Part shown: piece after piece, positions 16,809-27,048 of the stretch
How the letters are laid out: the number at the start of each line of letters is the position of its first letter
How positions within the stretch are numbered: position 1 is the first letter of the stretch
Source of the DNA: Pseudomonas sp. 10-1B
GTDB taxonomy: Bacteria > Pseudomonadota > Gammaproteobacteria > Pseudomonadales > Pseudomonadaceae
Assembly (NCBI RefSeq): GCF_000935045.1
Contig: NZ_JYKS01000013.1
Coordinates: 35,763-99,762 of the forward strand
Direction of reading: 5' to 3'
DNA length: 64,000 nt
Notes under the pieces: generated by a model
Told to the model about the DNA's origin: nothing
Database searches by the model: none
Seen by the model: the letters and a program-made list of their open reading frames with translations, nothing else
Program-made: the position numbers and the translations under genes

Positions 16809-18581
16809 TTATAGACCGACTTTGCCGCGCACGCGCGTCAGAATGTGCGCAAATTCACCGGCGTTTATCTCGCCAATGACCCGATCAGCGGTTATTTCGC
16901 TGCCGTTCGCAGCAAAGAACAGCAGCGCGGGCGGACCGAACAGCTGGTAGCGGTCGAGCAGGCTGCGTTGCTCGGCATTGCTTTCGGTGATGTCGAAACG
17001 CAGCAGTTTGAAGCCTGCCAGCTGCGCTTGCACCTGCGGCGCGTTGAGCACTTCGCGCTCGATCACCTTGCAACTGATGCACCAGTCGGCGTACCAGTCC
17101 AGCAGCACCGGTTGGCTGGCCGCCTTGGCCTGGGCCAGGGCGGCGTCCAGCGCGGCAGGGGTGGTGATGGTCTGCCAGGTATCTGCCTGGGCCGCCGAGC
17201 TGTTGCCGGCGGCGGCAAGCGTTGCGGTCGGCAGCGGGCGCAGCGGATCGCCCTGGCCACTCAGGGCGCCGTACCAGCAGGCCAGGGCGTACACCAGCAA
17301 GGCCAGGCCGAGCAGTTGCGCCAGGCGCTGGCGCGCGGTCTTGACGACGAACTCCAGGGCGCCGAGGAACAGCGCTACACCCGCGGCGAGGAAACCGACC
17401 AGCAGCAGGGTCACCGGGCCTGGCAATACACGGCTGAGCAAGCCGATGGCCAGCCCCAGCAGCAGTACACCGATAGCGTTCTTTACCGTGTTCAGCCAAG
17501 GGCCGCTTTTCGGCAGCCAGGCGGCGCCGCCGGTGGCCACCAACAGCAGCGGTGCTCCCATGCCCAAGCCCAGGGCGAACAGCTTGAGCGCACCGCCCCA
17601 GGCATCGCCGCTGGCGCTGATATACAGCAGGGCACCGGCCAGCGGCGCCGACACACACGGCGAAACCAGCAGGCTGGAGAGCACGCCCAGCACCGCTGCG
17701 CCCAACAGCGAGCCGCCCCTGGTGTGGTTGGCGACGTTGTTCAGGCGGTTGCTCAAGGCCTGTGGCAGCTTGAGTTCGAACAGGCCGAACATGGCCAGGG
17801 CGAACACCACGAAGAACAGTGCGAAAGGCACCAACACCCAGGCCGACTGCAGGCGTGCCTGCAGGTTCAGGCCCGCGCCGAACAGGCCCATCAGGGCGCC
17901 GAGCACCGCGAAGCTGGCCGCCATCGGCAGCACGTAGGCCAGCGACAGCGCCAGCCCGCGCAGGCCGCCGACCTGGCCGCGCAGCACCACGCCAGACAGG
18001 ATCGGCAGCATCGGCAGCACGCAGGGGGTGAAGGTCAGGCCGACCCCGGCGAGGAAGAACAGCAGCAGCGATTTCCAGTTCCAGCTGTGCTCGGCAGCAG
18101 CTGTCGTGCTTGCGCCGCCTTCGCCATCGATACTCAGGCGTGCGGTTTCCGGCGGGTAGCACAGGCCCTTGTCGGCGCAGCCCTGGTAGCCCACCAGCAG
18201 GGTGAAGGCACGTGGGTCGTTGCGTGGCAGTTCGATGTCGAGCACGCCGTGGTACACCTCGACATCGCCGAAGAACTCATCGTGCTTGGCTTCGCCCTTG
18301 GGGATGTTCGGCGTGCCGAGGGCGATGTCGGCCGGTTCCGTGCGCAACTGCAAGCGGTGGCGGTAGAGGTAGTAGCCATCGCTGGCGACGAAGCGCAGCT
18401 TGATGGTCTGGGCATCGGCCTGGACCAGGCTGAGCTTGAAGGCCTCGTGCACCGGCAGGAAGTCGGCGTTGTTGGCCAGCGAAGCGGCGCCGAGGGTGGC
18501 GCTGGGGCGGTTGTCGAGCAGGCCCGTGGCGAAGGCAGGGCTGGCCAGCAGCAGGAACAGCAGGAAAAACAGGCGGCGCAT
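16809..18581 (-). CDS. dsbD: Thiol:disulfide interchange protein DsbD
   Basis: A 590-residue inner-membrane reductant conduit. After a signal peptide (to about residue 19), the periplasmic alpha domain contains the Cys pair C135/C141 in GCADKGLC. About eight transmembrane helices follow, with TPCVLP (C187) and SPCVSAP as the membrane Cys pair. The C-terminal thioredoxin-like gamma domain has DWYADWCISCK (C501/C504). All three redox pairs needed to carry electrons from cytoplasmic thioredoxin to periplasmic DsbC and cytochrome c maturation are present. It lies upstream of aroQ on the same strand, separated by 179 nt with a palindrome. Confidence 0.95.
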   Translation of the reverse strand: MRRLFFLLFLLLASPAFATGLLDNRPSATLGAASLANNADFLPVHEAFKLSLVQADAQTIKLRFVASDGYYLYRHRLQLRTEPADIALGTPNIPKGEAKHDEFFGDVEVYHGVLDIELPRNDPRAFTLLVGYQGCADKGLCYPPETARLSIDGEGGASTTAAAEHSWNWKSLLLFFLAGVGLTFTPCVLPMLPILSGVVLRGQVGGLRGLALSLAYVLPMAASFAVLGALMGLFGAGLNLQARLQSAWVLVPFALFFVVFALAMFGLFELKLPQALSNRLNNVANHTRGGSLLGAAVLGVLSSLLVSPCVSAPLAGALLYISASGDAWGGALKLFALGLGMGAPLLLVATGGAAWLPKSGPWLNTVKNAIGVLLLGLAIGLLSRVLPGPVTLLLVGFLAAGVALFLGALEFVVKTARQRLAQLLGLALLVYALACWYGALSGQGDPLRPLPTATLAAAGNSSAAQADTWQTITTPAALDAALAQAKAASQPVLLDWYADWCISCKVIEREVLNAPQVQAQLAGFKLLRFDITESNAEQRSLLDRYQLFGPPALLFFAANGSEITADRVIGEINAGEFAHILTRVRGKVGL

Positions 18582-18666
18582 GGCGGACTCGCGAGGTGGA
18601 ACGTGCGGGCATGATAGCGGAACTGTTGTGGATTGGCCTCCGTCATCATGAAGGCGTACACCTGCC

Positions 18667-18786
18667 TTGTGGGAGCGGCCTTGTGTCGCGAAAGGGGTGC
18701 AAAGCGCCCCCAGGATATGTGTAGCACCGCTGATATCGCCGGGGCCGCGTTGCGGCCCTTTCGCGACGCAAGGCCGCTCCCACAGG
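18667..18786. repeat. Class B REP doublet
   Basis: TTGTGGGAGCGGCCTTGTGT at the left and GACGCAAGGCCGCTCCCACA at the right, each with an adjoining small palindrome (GGGGTGCAAAGCGCCCC; GGGGCCGCGTTGCGGCCC). It lies between dsbD and the chemoreceptor gene. Confidence 0.88.
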
Positions 18787-18802
18787 TGTTGTGCAGGCCC
18801 GA

Positions 18803-20764
18803 TCAGACTCTGAACGCCCGCACCGCCCGGTTCAGCTCACCGCCCAGACTCAGCAACTGCTCACCTTGCTCGCGCCCCTCGCCAATGCGCTGCAAATTGT
18901 CTTCACCCAGTTCATGAATCCGCTCGCTATGGTCACGAATCTCACTCACCGCGCCACTCTGCTGCGCCGTGACATCGGCAATCCGCACGGCGGTATCGGA
19001 GATGGTCCGAATGGCACAGACAATCTCATCCAGCGCCCCATCCGCCGCCTGGGCCTGGTTGGCCGTGGCTTCGGCATGCTCGAGCTGCGCACGCATGCCG
19101 GCCACCGAGCTTCTGGCCGCCTGCTGCAAGCGGTCGATCAATGCCTGAATCTCACCGGTAGCCCCCGTGGTGCGTTGCGCCAGCGAACGCACCTCATCCG
19201 CCACCACGGCAAAGCCACGGCCCATTTCACCGGCACGGGCGGCTTCGATCGCGGCGTTCAGGGCCAGCAGGTTGGTCTGTTCGGCAATCGAGCGGATCAC
19301 TGTCAGTACCCCGCCGATGGTCGCCGACTCTTCCGCCAGTTGTTCGATCATGAGGGCGTTGCCCTGCACTTCCTCGACCAGCTCGCGCAAGCCTGACAAG
19401 CTTTGGCCGATCACCGTCTGGCCTTGCTCCACCGCGCGCCCGGCATCGCGGCTGGCATCGGCGGCGGCACTGGCATCGCCGGCCACCTGCTGGATGGTCG
19501 CCTCCAGCTCGCCCAGGGCATCGCGGATCTGCCCGGTATCGCCGGCCTGGCGTTCGGCGCCGTGGTGCAGGGCGGCGCTCATGCCGGCCAGGGCGTGGCT
19601 GCTGCCGGCCACTTGCTCGGCGTTGTGGCGGATGGTGCCGACCAGCTCCACCAGGTACTGGCGCAGGCGGTTGAGCGATTCCTGGATGTCGTGCAGTTCG
19701 CGGTTGGTCTTGCCCAGGGCAATGGCCTGGGCGAAATCACCTTCGGCCCAGCGCGACAGCGCCGGAGCCAGGCCGGTCAGGGTGCGTGCCAGGCGGCGCT
19801 GCAAGGTGTCGATCAGCAGGGCGATGAGCAGGATCAGGCCGATCATCAGGCCCTGGATGATGCGCACCTCGGCGGCAATCTTCGCGTGCTGGCCACGTAC
19901 CTCGGGTTCCAGCGCCGCGATGGCCTGCTGTACCGCCTCCAGGCGCTGGCCAGTGCTGGCAGCCAAGGCGGCGCGGCGCTCGATCTGTTCGCGGGTGCGT
20001 TGCAGCTCGGCCGGGTAGCGGCTGAGCAGGCTTTGCAGTTCACGCTTGAGGCCAACGGCAATGTCTTCCTGCTGGGCACTGGCCTGGGTTTCCAGGCCCA
20101 TCATGGCGGCGAAGTCGTCGGCACCGGATTCGGCCGCGCGGGTCACGCCCAGCAACGGCAGGCCGTCGATGGCCTGGGCCTGGGCGCGGATCAGTTGCAG
20201 CTCGCGCTCCACTTCGTCGGCCAGCTCTGGCCGGCCACTGCTGACCAGCTTGTCCCGGGCTAGCGACAGGCGGCCCAGGTGCACGGTGGCATCGAGCAAT
20301 GGCAGCAAGTAGCGGTGGGCGTCGGCGCTGTCACTGTCGCGGGCGTAGCCGGCCAGTTGCTCGAAGTTGGCCCCCAGTTCCCGCTCGGCCTGCAGCAGCA
20401 GGGCTTGTGGGTCGCCGGCCAGTTTGCCAGCGGCCAGCAGTTCGTTGGCGGTGAAGGCCTGCAGGCTGTCCAGGCTAGGGCGCAGCTTGCCGGCCAATTC
20501 GTCAGTCCACACGGACAAGGCGGCTTGCAACTGCTGGTTAGCCTCCATGGCTGCAGCATGGCGCAGGGCATCGCCGCTGCCCAGATAAGCCTGGATGTTG
20601 CGTGCTGCCTGGTTCTGGAACTGTTGGGACAGGCCCAGGTAGCGCTCCATCATCTGGTAGGGGCGCTCCAGGGCACGCTGCGACCACCACAAGGTGGCGC
20701 CCAGGGCGATGCAGACGGTCACTAGCAACAGGGTGTTGAAATTGGTCAGCCACTTCAGGCGCAT
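18803..20764 (-). CDS. Methyl-accepting chemotaxis protein with helical periplasmic domain
   Basis: A 653-residue chemoreceptor. TM1 is at about 12-27 and TM2 at about 302-319, enclosing a roughly 270-residue, Leu/Ala/Gln-rich, predicted all-helical periplasmic domain of the size of the HBM (helical bimodular) class. A HAMP-like segment and the signalling hairpin tip [20 protein letters not shown] follow, then [16 protein letters not shown]. The C-terminus has no pentapeptide for CheR tethering. The ligand cannot be told from sequence. It stands alone between REP loci. Confidence 0.9.
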   Translation of the reverse strand: MRLKWLTNFNTLLLVTVCIALGATLWWSQRALERPYQMMERYLGLSQQFQNQAARNIQAYLGSGDALRHAAAMEANQQLQAALSVWTDELAGKLRPSLDSLQAFTANELLAAGKLAGDPQALLLQAERELGANFEQLAGYARDSDSADAHRYLLPLLDATVHLGRLSLARDKLVSSGRPELADEVERELQLIRAQAQAIDGLPLLGVTRAAESGADDFAAMMGLETQASAQQEDIAVGLKRELQSLLSRYPAELQRTREQIERRAALAASTGQRLEAVQQAIAALEPEVRGQHAKIAAEVRIIQGLMIGLILLIALLIDTLQRRLARTLTGLAPALSRWAEGDFAQAIALGKTNRELHDIQESLNRLRQYLVELVGTIRHNAEQVAGSSHALAGMSAALHHGAERQAGDTGQIRDALGELEATIQQVAGDASAAADASRDAGRAVEQGQTVIGQSLSGLRELVEEVQGNALMIEQLAEESATIGGVLTVIRSIAEQTNLLALNAAIEAARAGEMGRGFAVVADEVRSLAQRTTGATGEIQALIDRLQQAARSSVAGMRAQLEHAEATANQAQAADGALDEIVCAIRTISDTAVRIADVTAQQSGAVSEIRDHSERIHELGEDNLQRIGEGREQGEQLLSLGGELNRAVRAFRV

Positions 20765-20900
20765 AGCCGCGAACTTCCTGCGGGAGGGGAGTGGGGAGAT
20801 AGGTGCCTGAAGTTATTGCGATTTTGTGACGAGGTGATGACGACAAGGGATGTGGCGCCAGAAAAAAGTGGCACAGTGCCTCTATTGGGTGGCCTGCACT

Positions 20901-20993
20901 GGCCTCTTCGCGGGCTTGCCCGCTCCCACAGGTTTACCTTCAGTCTCAGGAGTGTGGAATTCCTGTGGGAGCGGGCAAGCCCGCGAAGAGGCC
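20901..20993. repeat. Class A REP doublet
   Basis: Inverted copies of GGCCTCTTCGCGGGCTTGCC and CCTGTGGGAGCGGGCAAGCC, with a 29-nt spacer. It lies between the chemoreceptor promoter region and the end of the diguanylate cyclase gene. Confidence 0.88.
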
Positions 20994-21011
20994 AGTACAG
21001 GAATAAGAAGC

Positions 21012-22367
21012 TCAGGGCTCCACACGCACCACACAATTACGCCCCGCATGCTTGGCCCGGTACAGCGCTTCGTCCGCAGCACTGGCCATGGTCAGTGCAT
21101 CCAGCCCCTCGTCCAGCTGCACCACCCCGGCACTGAAGGTGCACTGCAAATCCCGTGGCTGCGCCGGGTAGAGAATCTCGGCAAAGCGCCGGCGAATCTC
21201 GTCCAGTACCCTGTGTGCCGCATCCAGCGCGGTATTGGGCATGACGATGGCGAATTCCTCGCCGCCATAGCGGCCAATGAAATCGGTCTTGCGCAAGCGC
21301 TGCTTGAGGAACAGCGCCAGGCTCTTGATCACCCGGTCGCCCATGGGGTGGCCGTGGCGGTCGTTGATCTTCTTGAAGTGGTCGATGTCGAGCATGGCAA
21401 AGCTCAACGGCTGCTGTTCACGGCGGGCGCGGAAGCTGCAGTCTTCGAGCAGTTGCAGGATGTGGGTGTGGTTGTACAGGCCGGTCAGGCTGTCCCGCAC
21501 CATGCGCGCCTTCAGATGCCGGGCGCGGGCGGCGCGGTTGCGCACGGTAGTGATCAGGTGGCGTGAGCGAAACGGCTTGGTCAAGAAATCATCACCACCT
21601 TCGCTCATGGCATCCAGCTGTTTGTCCAGGTCGTCCTCGGCAGACAGGTAGATGATCGGCACGCTCATATAACGGTCGCTGTGGCGGATCACCTTGGCCA
21701 GCTCTGGGCCGGTGCAGGCGGGCATGTACAGGTCGAGGATGATCAGGTCAGGCTGGAAGTCGGCCAGTTCGGCCATGGTGCGGATCGGGTCGGTGAGGCT
21801 GCGGGTGACCATGCCGGCGCTGGCCAGCACGCGCTCGGTGTGCAGGGCCTGGGTGCGCGAGTCGTCGATGATCAGCACGCGCAGCGGGTCGTGCTGGGCG
21901 GTATTGGTCAGCAGTTCGACCTTTTCCAGCAGGCTGGAAGCCTCCAAGCTGCCGGTGAGGAAGTCCTGGCCCCCGGCGCGCACGGCGGCCAGGCGGGTCG
22001 GGGTATCGGCTTCGTGATGGCTGAAGAACAGCAGCGGAATAGGTTGCGCCAAGCCCTGCTGCACCCGGGCGGCCAGCAGCAGGCCCTGGCCGGCACCGGT
22101 GAAATCGACATCCATGATGATGGCCGAGGGCGGGTATTCGCTGATCGAGGCGTAAAACGCCGCCGCACTGGGCAGCGCCTGCACCACCAGGCCAAAGAAT
22201 TCCAGTTGCTGAGCCAGGCGCTGGGCACGCTCGTGGTCCTGCAGCAGGATGTACACCGGCTTGCGCACGGGTAGCAGTACCTGGTCAAGTGGGTCGTCCT
22301 TGCGCAGGCCGCTACGCGACAGATGCGGGTCGGGGCACTGCGGGCTTGGCTCGACTGCTTGGCTCAT
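21012..22367 (-). CDS. Two-receiver GGDEF response regulator (diguanylate cyclase)
   Basis: A 451-residue protein with two receiver domains and a C-terminal GGDEF domain. The second receiver (about 163-285) has DD168-169, phospho-acceptor Asp212 in IILDLYMP, and the Lys in FLTKP. The first (about 36-155) keeps Asp86 but has FLTGS where the conserved Lys should be and lacks the acidic pair, so it looks degenerate. The GGEEF active site is at 368-372, and an RKTD inhibitory I-site lies five residues upstream, so it should make c-di-GMP with product inhibition. It is divergent from the DUF2333 gene. No partner kinase is nearby. Confidence 0.93.
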   Translation of the reverse strand: MSQAVEPSPQCPDPHLSRSGLRKDDPLDQVLLPVRKPVYILLQDHERAQRLAQQLEFFGLVVQALPSAAAFYASISEYPPSAIIMDVDFTGAGQGLLLAARVQQGLAQPIPLLFFSHHEADTPTRLAAVRAGGQDFLTGSLEASSLLEKVELLTNTAQHDPLRVLIIDDSRTQALHTERVLASAGMVTRSLTDPIRTMAELADFQPDLIILDLYMPACTGPELAKVIRHSDRYMSVPIIYLSAEDDLDKQLDAMSEGGDDFLTKPFRSRHLITTVRNRAARARHLKARMVRDSLTGLYNHTHILQLLEDCSFRARREQQPLSFAMLDIDHFKKINDRHGHPMGDRVIKSLALFLKQRLRKTDFIGRYGGEEFAIVMPNTALDAAHRVLDEIRRRFAEILYPAQPRDLQCTFSAGVVQLDEGLDALTMASAADEALYRAKHAGRNCVVRVEP

Positions 22368-22499
22368 GTCCGGCTACTTATAGGTTGGGATATGCAGGGG
22401 CAATGATGGCTCTATGCTAGCAGTTCTTTTCCCATGCATAAGTGCGCTGTATCAACAATGCGTTCCGAACGAATATTCAGTTGCTGACTGCTTGGTCGC

Positions 22500-22529
22500 T
22501 TATGCGTAAGGCAGTGTCTGCTTTATAGT
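22500..22529 (+). promoter_or_regulatory. Possible sigma-70 promoter of the DUF2333 gene
   Basis: TATAGT at 22524-22529 is a good -10; the -35 (TTATGC at 22500-22505, 18-nt spacer) is poor. It lies in the 247-nt divergent gap, 85 nt upstream of the start codon. Confidence 0.3.
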
Positions 22530-22614
22530 GCTGCCACACGGGCTTGCCGTGGCACCCTGGCGCAGGCCTGTGGTCCAAGCCCCTGAACCGTCGTGACTGA
22601 TTAAGGACAAAGCC

Positions 22615-23682
22615 ATGCTGGACTGGAAAAACCGCGAGGCCAAAGCCGAGCCTCGTGAGCGTGTCGACGGCCGCGCCGCCGCCGCCCGTAGCTACCTTGG
22701 CGGCCTCTGGAGCCGTGCCCTGGGGACCCTGATCGGGTTGTACCTGCTGGTGTGTATCGGCCTGGGCTGGTACTGGAGCCAGGAGCCGGACTTGTTCCCG
22801 GTGCAGCAGAACGCTCAGGCTGCCGCCGAGCGCACCGGCCAGCAGATGGTGGTGGGCTATACCACCATCGAAACCCTCAAGACCGTGGCCGACACCTTGC
22901 TGAACAAGCCAGGCGGCTACATTTCCAACGACCGCTTCCCGCCAGGGCTGTGGATGGACAACATGCCGAGCTGGGAATATGGCGTGCTGGTCCAGGTACG
23001 CGACCTGTCCCGCGCCCTGCGCAAGGACTTCGCCCGTTCGCAGTCGCAGTCCACCGAAGACGCCGACCTGGCCAAGGCCGAACCGCGCTTCAACTTCGAC
23101 AACAAGAGCTGGATCCTGCCATCGAGCGAGTCGGAGTTCGAAGAGGGCATCAAGTCGTTGACCCGTTACCAGAGCCGTCTGACTGCTGGCGACAAGGGCG
23201 CGATCTTCTATACCCGTGCCGACAACCTGAACAACTGGCTGGGTGACGTGGCTACCCGCCTGGGTTCACTGTCGCAGCGCCTGTCGGCCAGCGTTGGCCG
23301 GGTCAAGCTCAATTCCACGCTGAAGACCGAGTCGGTGGTGGCTGGCGAGGCGCCGCAGGTGGACGAGGAACTGGTGGAAACCCCATGGCTGCAGATCGAC
23401 AACGTGTTCTACGAAGCCCGTGGCCAGGCCTGGGCACTGTCGCACCTGCTGCGCGCCATCGAGGTGGACTTTGCCGACGTGCTGGCGAAGAAGAACGCCA
23501 CGGTCAGCGTGCGCCAGATCATCCGTGAGCTGGAAGCCTCGCAAGAAGCGCTGTGGAGCCCGATGGTGCTCAACGGCAGTGGCTTTGGCATGTGGGCCAA
23601 CCACTCGCTGGTCATGGCCAACTACATTTCCCGGGCCAACGCCGCGGTCATCGACCTGCGTCAGCTGCTGTCGCAGGGTTGA
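22615..23682 (+). CDS. DUF2333 family membrane-anchored protein
   Basis: A 355-residue protein of the DUF2333 family, common in gamma-proteobacteria and of unknown function. A charged cytoplasmic N-terminus (about 35 residues) is followed by one transmembrane helix, LGTLIGLYLLVCIGLGWYW, and a large periplasmic region with conserved-looking blocks NKPGGYISNDRFPPGLWMDN and WANHSLVMANYISRANAA. An AAGGA-type ribosome site precedes the ATG. Its stop overlaps the start of the NUDIX gene, so the two are coupled. Confidence 0.85.
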   Translation: MLDWKNREAKAEPRERVDGRAAAARSYLGGLWSRALGTLIGLYLLVCIGLGWYWSQEPDLFPVQQNAQAAAERTGQQMVVGYTTIETLKTVADTLLNKPGGYISNDRFPPGLWMDNMPSWEYGVLVQVRDLSRALRKDFARSQSQSTEDADLAKAEPRFNFDNKSWILPSSESEFEEGIKSLTRYQSRLTAGDKGAIFYTRADNLNNWLGDVATRLGSLSQRLSASVGRVKLNSTLKTESVVAGEAPQVDEELVETPWLQIDNVFYEARGQAWALSHLLRAIEVDFADVLAKKNATVSVRQIIRELEASQEALWSPMVLNGSGFGMWANHSLVMANYISRANAAVIDLRQLLSQG

Positions 23683-24218
23683 TGATGGCCATCAGCCCGA
23701 ACGAAGCCGCTCATCGAGCGGCTTCCGACCGCGAACTGGTCGCCTGGGTGGACGAAGCCGACCAGGTGCTGGGCGCGTTGCCCCGCGCCGAACTGCGCGA
23801 GCGTGGCCTGATCGGCCGTTGTACGTTCATTCTGCTGTTCAACAGCGCCGGTGAGTTGTGCGTGCACCGGCGTACCTTGAGCAAGGCGCTGTACCCGGGG
23901 TACTGGGATGTGGCAGCGGGTGGCATGGTCACGGCGGGCGAGGCGTATGCCGATTCGGCGGCGCGTGAGCTGGCCGAGGAACTGGGCATCGAGGGCGCCG
24001 CGCTGCGCTTTCATGAGCGGTTCTATTTTGACCAGCCGGACAACCGCTTGTGGTGTGCGGTGTATTCGGCGGTGTCGGATGCGCCGTTGCGCTTGCAGCC
24101 GGAAGAGGTGAGCGAGGCGCGGTTCATTGGGCTGGAGCAGGCTGAGCAGGAGAGCCTGAGCATGCCGTATTGTCCGGACTCGTTGGCGGCATTGCAGCGA
24201 TATAGAGCTACTTTGTAG
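23682..24218 (+). CDS. NUDIX hydrolase
   Basis: A 178-residue protein with the full NUDIX box G-x5-E-x7-REL-x-EELGI (from GGMVTAGEAYADSAARELAE). The upstream LCVHRRTLSKALYPGYWDV pattern resembles the YfcD/IDI-like NUDIX group that hydrolyses phosphorylated nucleosides or isoprenyl-type diphosphates; the substrate cannot be fixed. The start ATG at 23682 shares one base with the DUF2333 stop (TGATG); a second in-frame ATG follows at 23685. Confidence 0.88.
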   Translation: MMAISPNEAAHRAASDRELVAWVDEADQVLGALPRAELRERGLIGRCTFILLFNSAGELCVHRRTLSKALYPGYWDVAAGGMVTAGEAYADSAARELAEELGIEGAALRFHERFYFDQPDNRLWCAVYSAVSDAPLRLQPEEVSEARFIGLEQAEQESLSMPYCPDSLAALQRYRATL

Positions 24219-24307
24219 AAGCGGGCTTGCCCGCGAAATACTGGCCCAGACACCCGCGTCGCATGGCAAGGGCTGTGCCCTTGTTCGCGGGTAAACCCGC
24301 TCCTACA
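24215..24307. repeat. Class A REP doublet (GTAG variant)
   Basis: TGTAGAAGCGGGCTTGCCCG and GCGGGTAAACCCGCTCCTAC in inverted orientation, directly after the NUDIX stop, with a small internal palindrome AAGGGCTGTGCCCTT. Confidence 0.82.
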
Positions 24308-24457
24308 CAACAGCCGGATTTATCGTTACACTGCGCGCCCTTTTCGGGCTGCCGCAATTCTTGCAGCAGTAGCGCCGCCCCTGCCAGAGTGGGGCTTCGC
24401 GGTCGGCCTCAACCCCTGGGCCCGACCAGTTTTTGTCCTCAGCACAGAGGAACAAAA

Positions 24458-24829
24458 GTGGCCAAGAAAGCTTCTTCCTTCGCCGCCCTTGGCGGTCTCG
24501 TTTACTCCACCGACGCCGGTCGGCACTGCCCCGACTGTGGCCAGCCGGTGGATGCCTGTACCTGCAAGCAAAATGTCATCCCCGAAGGCGACGGTATTGC
24601 CCGTGTGCGCCGCGAAAGCAAAGGCCGTGGCGGCAAGACCGTGACTACCGTTACCGGCGTGCCGCTGCCGCTCGAGCAGCTCAAGGAGCTGGCCTCTACC
24701 CTCAAGCGCCGCTGCGGTACCGGTGGCGCGCTGAAGGATGGGGTCATCGAGATCCAGGGCGACCATGTCGAGCTGCTGATCGGTGAGCTGAGCAAACAGG
24801 GTTTCAAGGCGAAAAAGTCCGGCGGTTGA
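24458..24829 (+). CDS. yciH: SUI1/YciH family translation factor
   Basis: A 123-residue protein of the SUI1 (eIF1-like) family, thought to affect start-site fidelity or translation under stress in bacteria. The N-terminal part has a CPDCG...CTC Zn-like Cys cluster; the C-terminal SUI1 core has RRESKGRGGKTVTTVTGVPL and KRRCGTGGALKDGVIEIQGD. The start is the GTG at 24458, with AGAGGAAC upstream; the longer frame upstream is REP-derived. Confidence 0.92.
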   Translation: MAKKASSFAALGGLVYSTDAGRHCPDCGQPVDACTCKQNVIPEGDGIARVRRESKGRGGKTVTTVTGVPLPLEQLKELASTLKRRCGTGGALKDGVIEIQGDHVELLIGELSKQGFKAKKSGG

Positions 24830-24981
24830 TACGCCCGCGCGCTTTTTTGCCCAGTGCTTTCTAAACTCGTTGCCGTGACCAGGGTCTACCCCTGGGCATG
24901 GACGAATCGTCATTTTTGGCTTTTACACTGCGCCCGCCTCCTTGCGGGGCAGTGTCTTCGACTTATCTATAGGGGACTTGA

Positions 24982-26895
24982 ATGTCCGTACGACGCACAC
25001 GCAAAGACGATGGTAGCCAATGGACCGTGGCCGACAGCCGCAGTGTTTATGGCATCCGCCATTGGGGCGCTGGTTATTTCGCCATCAATGAAGCCGGGCG
25101 CGTCGAAGTGCGCCCCAACGGCCCCGGCAGCGCGCCGATCGACCTGTTCGAGCAGGTCGACGAACTGCGCCAGAGCGGCCTTTCGCTGCCCTTGCTGGTG
25201 CGCTTCCCCGACATTCTGCAGGACCGCGTGCGCCAACTGACCGGCGCGTTCGACGCCAACATCGCGCGCCTGGAATACCAGAGCACGTACACCGCGCTGT
25301 ACCCGATCAAGGTCAACCAGCAGGAAGCGGTGGTGGAAAACATCATCGCCACGCAAAACGTCTCCATCGGCCTGGAAGCCGGCTCCAAGCCCGAGCTGCT
25401 GGCGGTGCTGGCGCTGGCGCCGAAAGGTGGCACCATCGTCTGCAACGGTTACAAGGACCGTGAGTTCATCCGCCTGGCGCTGATGGGTCAGAAGCTTGGC
25501 CACAACGTGTTCATCGTCATCGAGAAAGAGTCGGAAGTGGCCCTGGTGATCGACGAGGCCGCCGAGCTCAAGGTCAAGCCGCAGGTTGGCCTGCGCGTGC
25601 GCCTGTCGTCGCTGGCTTCGAGCAAGTGGGCCGACACCGGCGGCGAGAAGTCCAAGTTCGGGTTGTCTGCTGCCCAGCTGATTTCGGTGGTGCAGCGCTT
25701 CCGCGATGCCGGCCTGGACCAGGGTATCCGCCTGCTGCACTTCCACATGGGGTCGCAGATCGCCAACCTGGCCGACTACCAGCACGGTTTCAAGGAAGCC
25801 ATTCGTTATTACGGCGAACTGCGTGCACTGGGCCTGCCAGTCGACCACATCGACGTTGGCGGTGGCCTGGGCGTGGACTACGACGGTACCCACTCGCGCA
25901 ATGCCAGTTCGATCAACTACGACATGGACGACTACGCCGGCGTGGTGGTGGGCATGCTCAAGGAGTTCTGCGACGCACAGGGCCTGCCGCACCCGCACAT
26001 CTTCTCCGAGAGCGGCCGTTCGCTGACGGCGCACCACGCCATGCTGGTGATCCAGGTGACCGACGTCGAGAAGCACAACGACGACGTGCCGACCATCGAG
26101 AACAAGCAAGCTCTGCCCGAGACCGTGCAGTGGCTGGCCGACCTGCTCGGCCCGACCGATATCGAGATGGTGACCGAGACTTACTGGCGCGCCACCCACT
26201 ACATGGGTGACGTGGCGGCGCAGTATGCCGATGGCAAGATCAGCCTGGCCGAGAAAGCCCTGGCCGAGCAGTGCTACTTCGCCGTGTGCCGCCGCCTGCA
26301 CAACTCGCTGAAAGCCCGCCAGCGCTCGCACCGCCAGGTGCTGGACGAGCTGAACGACAAGCTGGCCGACAAGTACATCTGCAACTTCTCGGTGTTCCAG
26401 AGCCTGCCGGACACCTGGGCCATTGGCCAGGTACTGCCGATCATCCCGCTGCACCGCCTGGACGAAGAACCGATGCGTCGAGCGGTGCTGCAGGACCTGA
26501 CCTGCGACTCCGACGGCAAGATCAACCAGTACGTCGACGAGCAGAGCATCGAGACCAGCATGCCGGTGCATGCGCTGAAGGAGGGCGAGGACTACCTGCT
26601 GGGCGTGTTCCTGGTCGGTGCCTATCAGGAAATCCTCGGTGACATGCACAACCTGTTCGGTGATACCGACTCGGTGAACATCTACCAGAACGCCGATGGC
26701 AGCGTATACCACGCCGGTATCGAGACCCACGACACCATCGAGGACATGCTGCGCTACGTGCACCTGTCGCCGGAGGAGTTGATGACTCATTACCGCGACA
26801 AGGTGGCCAGCGCCAAGATCACTGCGCGTGAGCGCACGCAGTACCTGGATGCCTTGCGCCTTGGGTTGACCCGGTCTTCGTACCTGTCGTCGTGA
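24982..26895 (+). CDS. speA: Biosynthetic arginine decarboxylase
   Basis: A 637-residue PLP-dependent decarboxylase that turns arginine into agmatine for putrescine and spermidine synthesis. The PLP Lys110 is in [19 protein letters not shown] and the glycine loop [11 protein letters not shown] (phosphate binding) follow, and Cys508 in LTCDSDGK is the C-terminal active-site Cys of alanine-racemase-fold decarboxylases. The start [12 protein letters not shown] follows GGGGACTTG. A short GC-rich hairpin (24889-24905) sits in its leader. Confidence 0.97.
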   Translation: MSVRRTRKDDGSQWTVADSRSVYGIRHWGAGYFAINEAGRVEVRPNGPGSAPIDLFEQVDELRQSGLSLPLLVRFPDILQDRVRQLTGAFDANIARLEYQSTYTALYPIKVNQQEAVVENIIATQNVSIGLEAGSKPELLAVLALAPKGGTIVCNGYKDREFIRLALMGQKLGHNVFIVIEKESEVALVIDEAAELKVKPQVGLRVRLSSLASSKWADTGGEKSKFGLSAAQLISVVQRFRDAGLDQGIRLLHFHMGSQIANLADYQHGFKEAIRYYGELRALGLPVDHIDVGGGLGVDYDGTHSRNASSINYDMDDYAGVVVGMLKEFCDAQGLPHPHIFSESGRSLTAHHAMLVIQVTDVEKHNDDVPTIENKQALPETVQWLADLLGPTDIEMVTETYWRATHYMGDVAAQYADGKISLAEKALAEQCYFAVCRRLHNSLKARQRSHRQVLDELNDKLADKYICNFSVFQSLPDTWAIGQVLPIIPLHRLDEEPMRRAVLQDLTCDSDGKINQYVDEQSIETSMPVHALKEGEDYLLGVFLVGAYQEILGDMHNLFGDTDSVNIYQNADGSVYHAGIETHDTIEDMLRYVHLSPEELMTHYRDKVASAKITARERTQYLDALRLGLTRSSYLSS

Positions 26896-26903
26896 TTGCC
26901 GGG

Positions 26904-26964
26904 GGCCGCTCCCGCTTTTTTGTGGGAGCGGCCTTGCGTCGCGATATGAGGGCGCAGCCCTCAC
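26904..26964. repeat. Class B REP pair upstream of the RAYT gene
   Basis: A truncated inverted copy GGCCGCTCCC (26904-26913) forms a perfect 10-bp stem with GGGAGCGGCC (26924-26933), the start of a full class B REP at 26921-26964 (TGTGGGAGCGGCCTTGCGTC...). The full REP matches the inverted one downstream of the transposase at 41 of 44 positions. It may also act as a weak terminator for speA. Confidence 0.85.
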
Positions 26965-27048
26965 CGACGTCACACCCGGTAAAAAACCTGTCCTCATCCG
27001 TCGGAACAGCGCCGCTACCTTTGAATGCAATGTTCAAAGGAGGATGAC

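Noticed and set aside
27025..27048. Upstream start of the RAYT at 27025
   Set aside because: The ATG at 27049 has AAAGGAGG directly upstream and gives the usual RAYT N-terminus.
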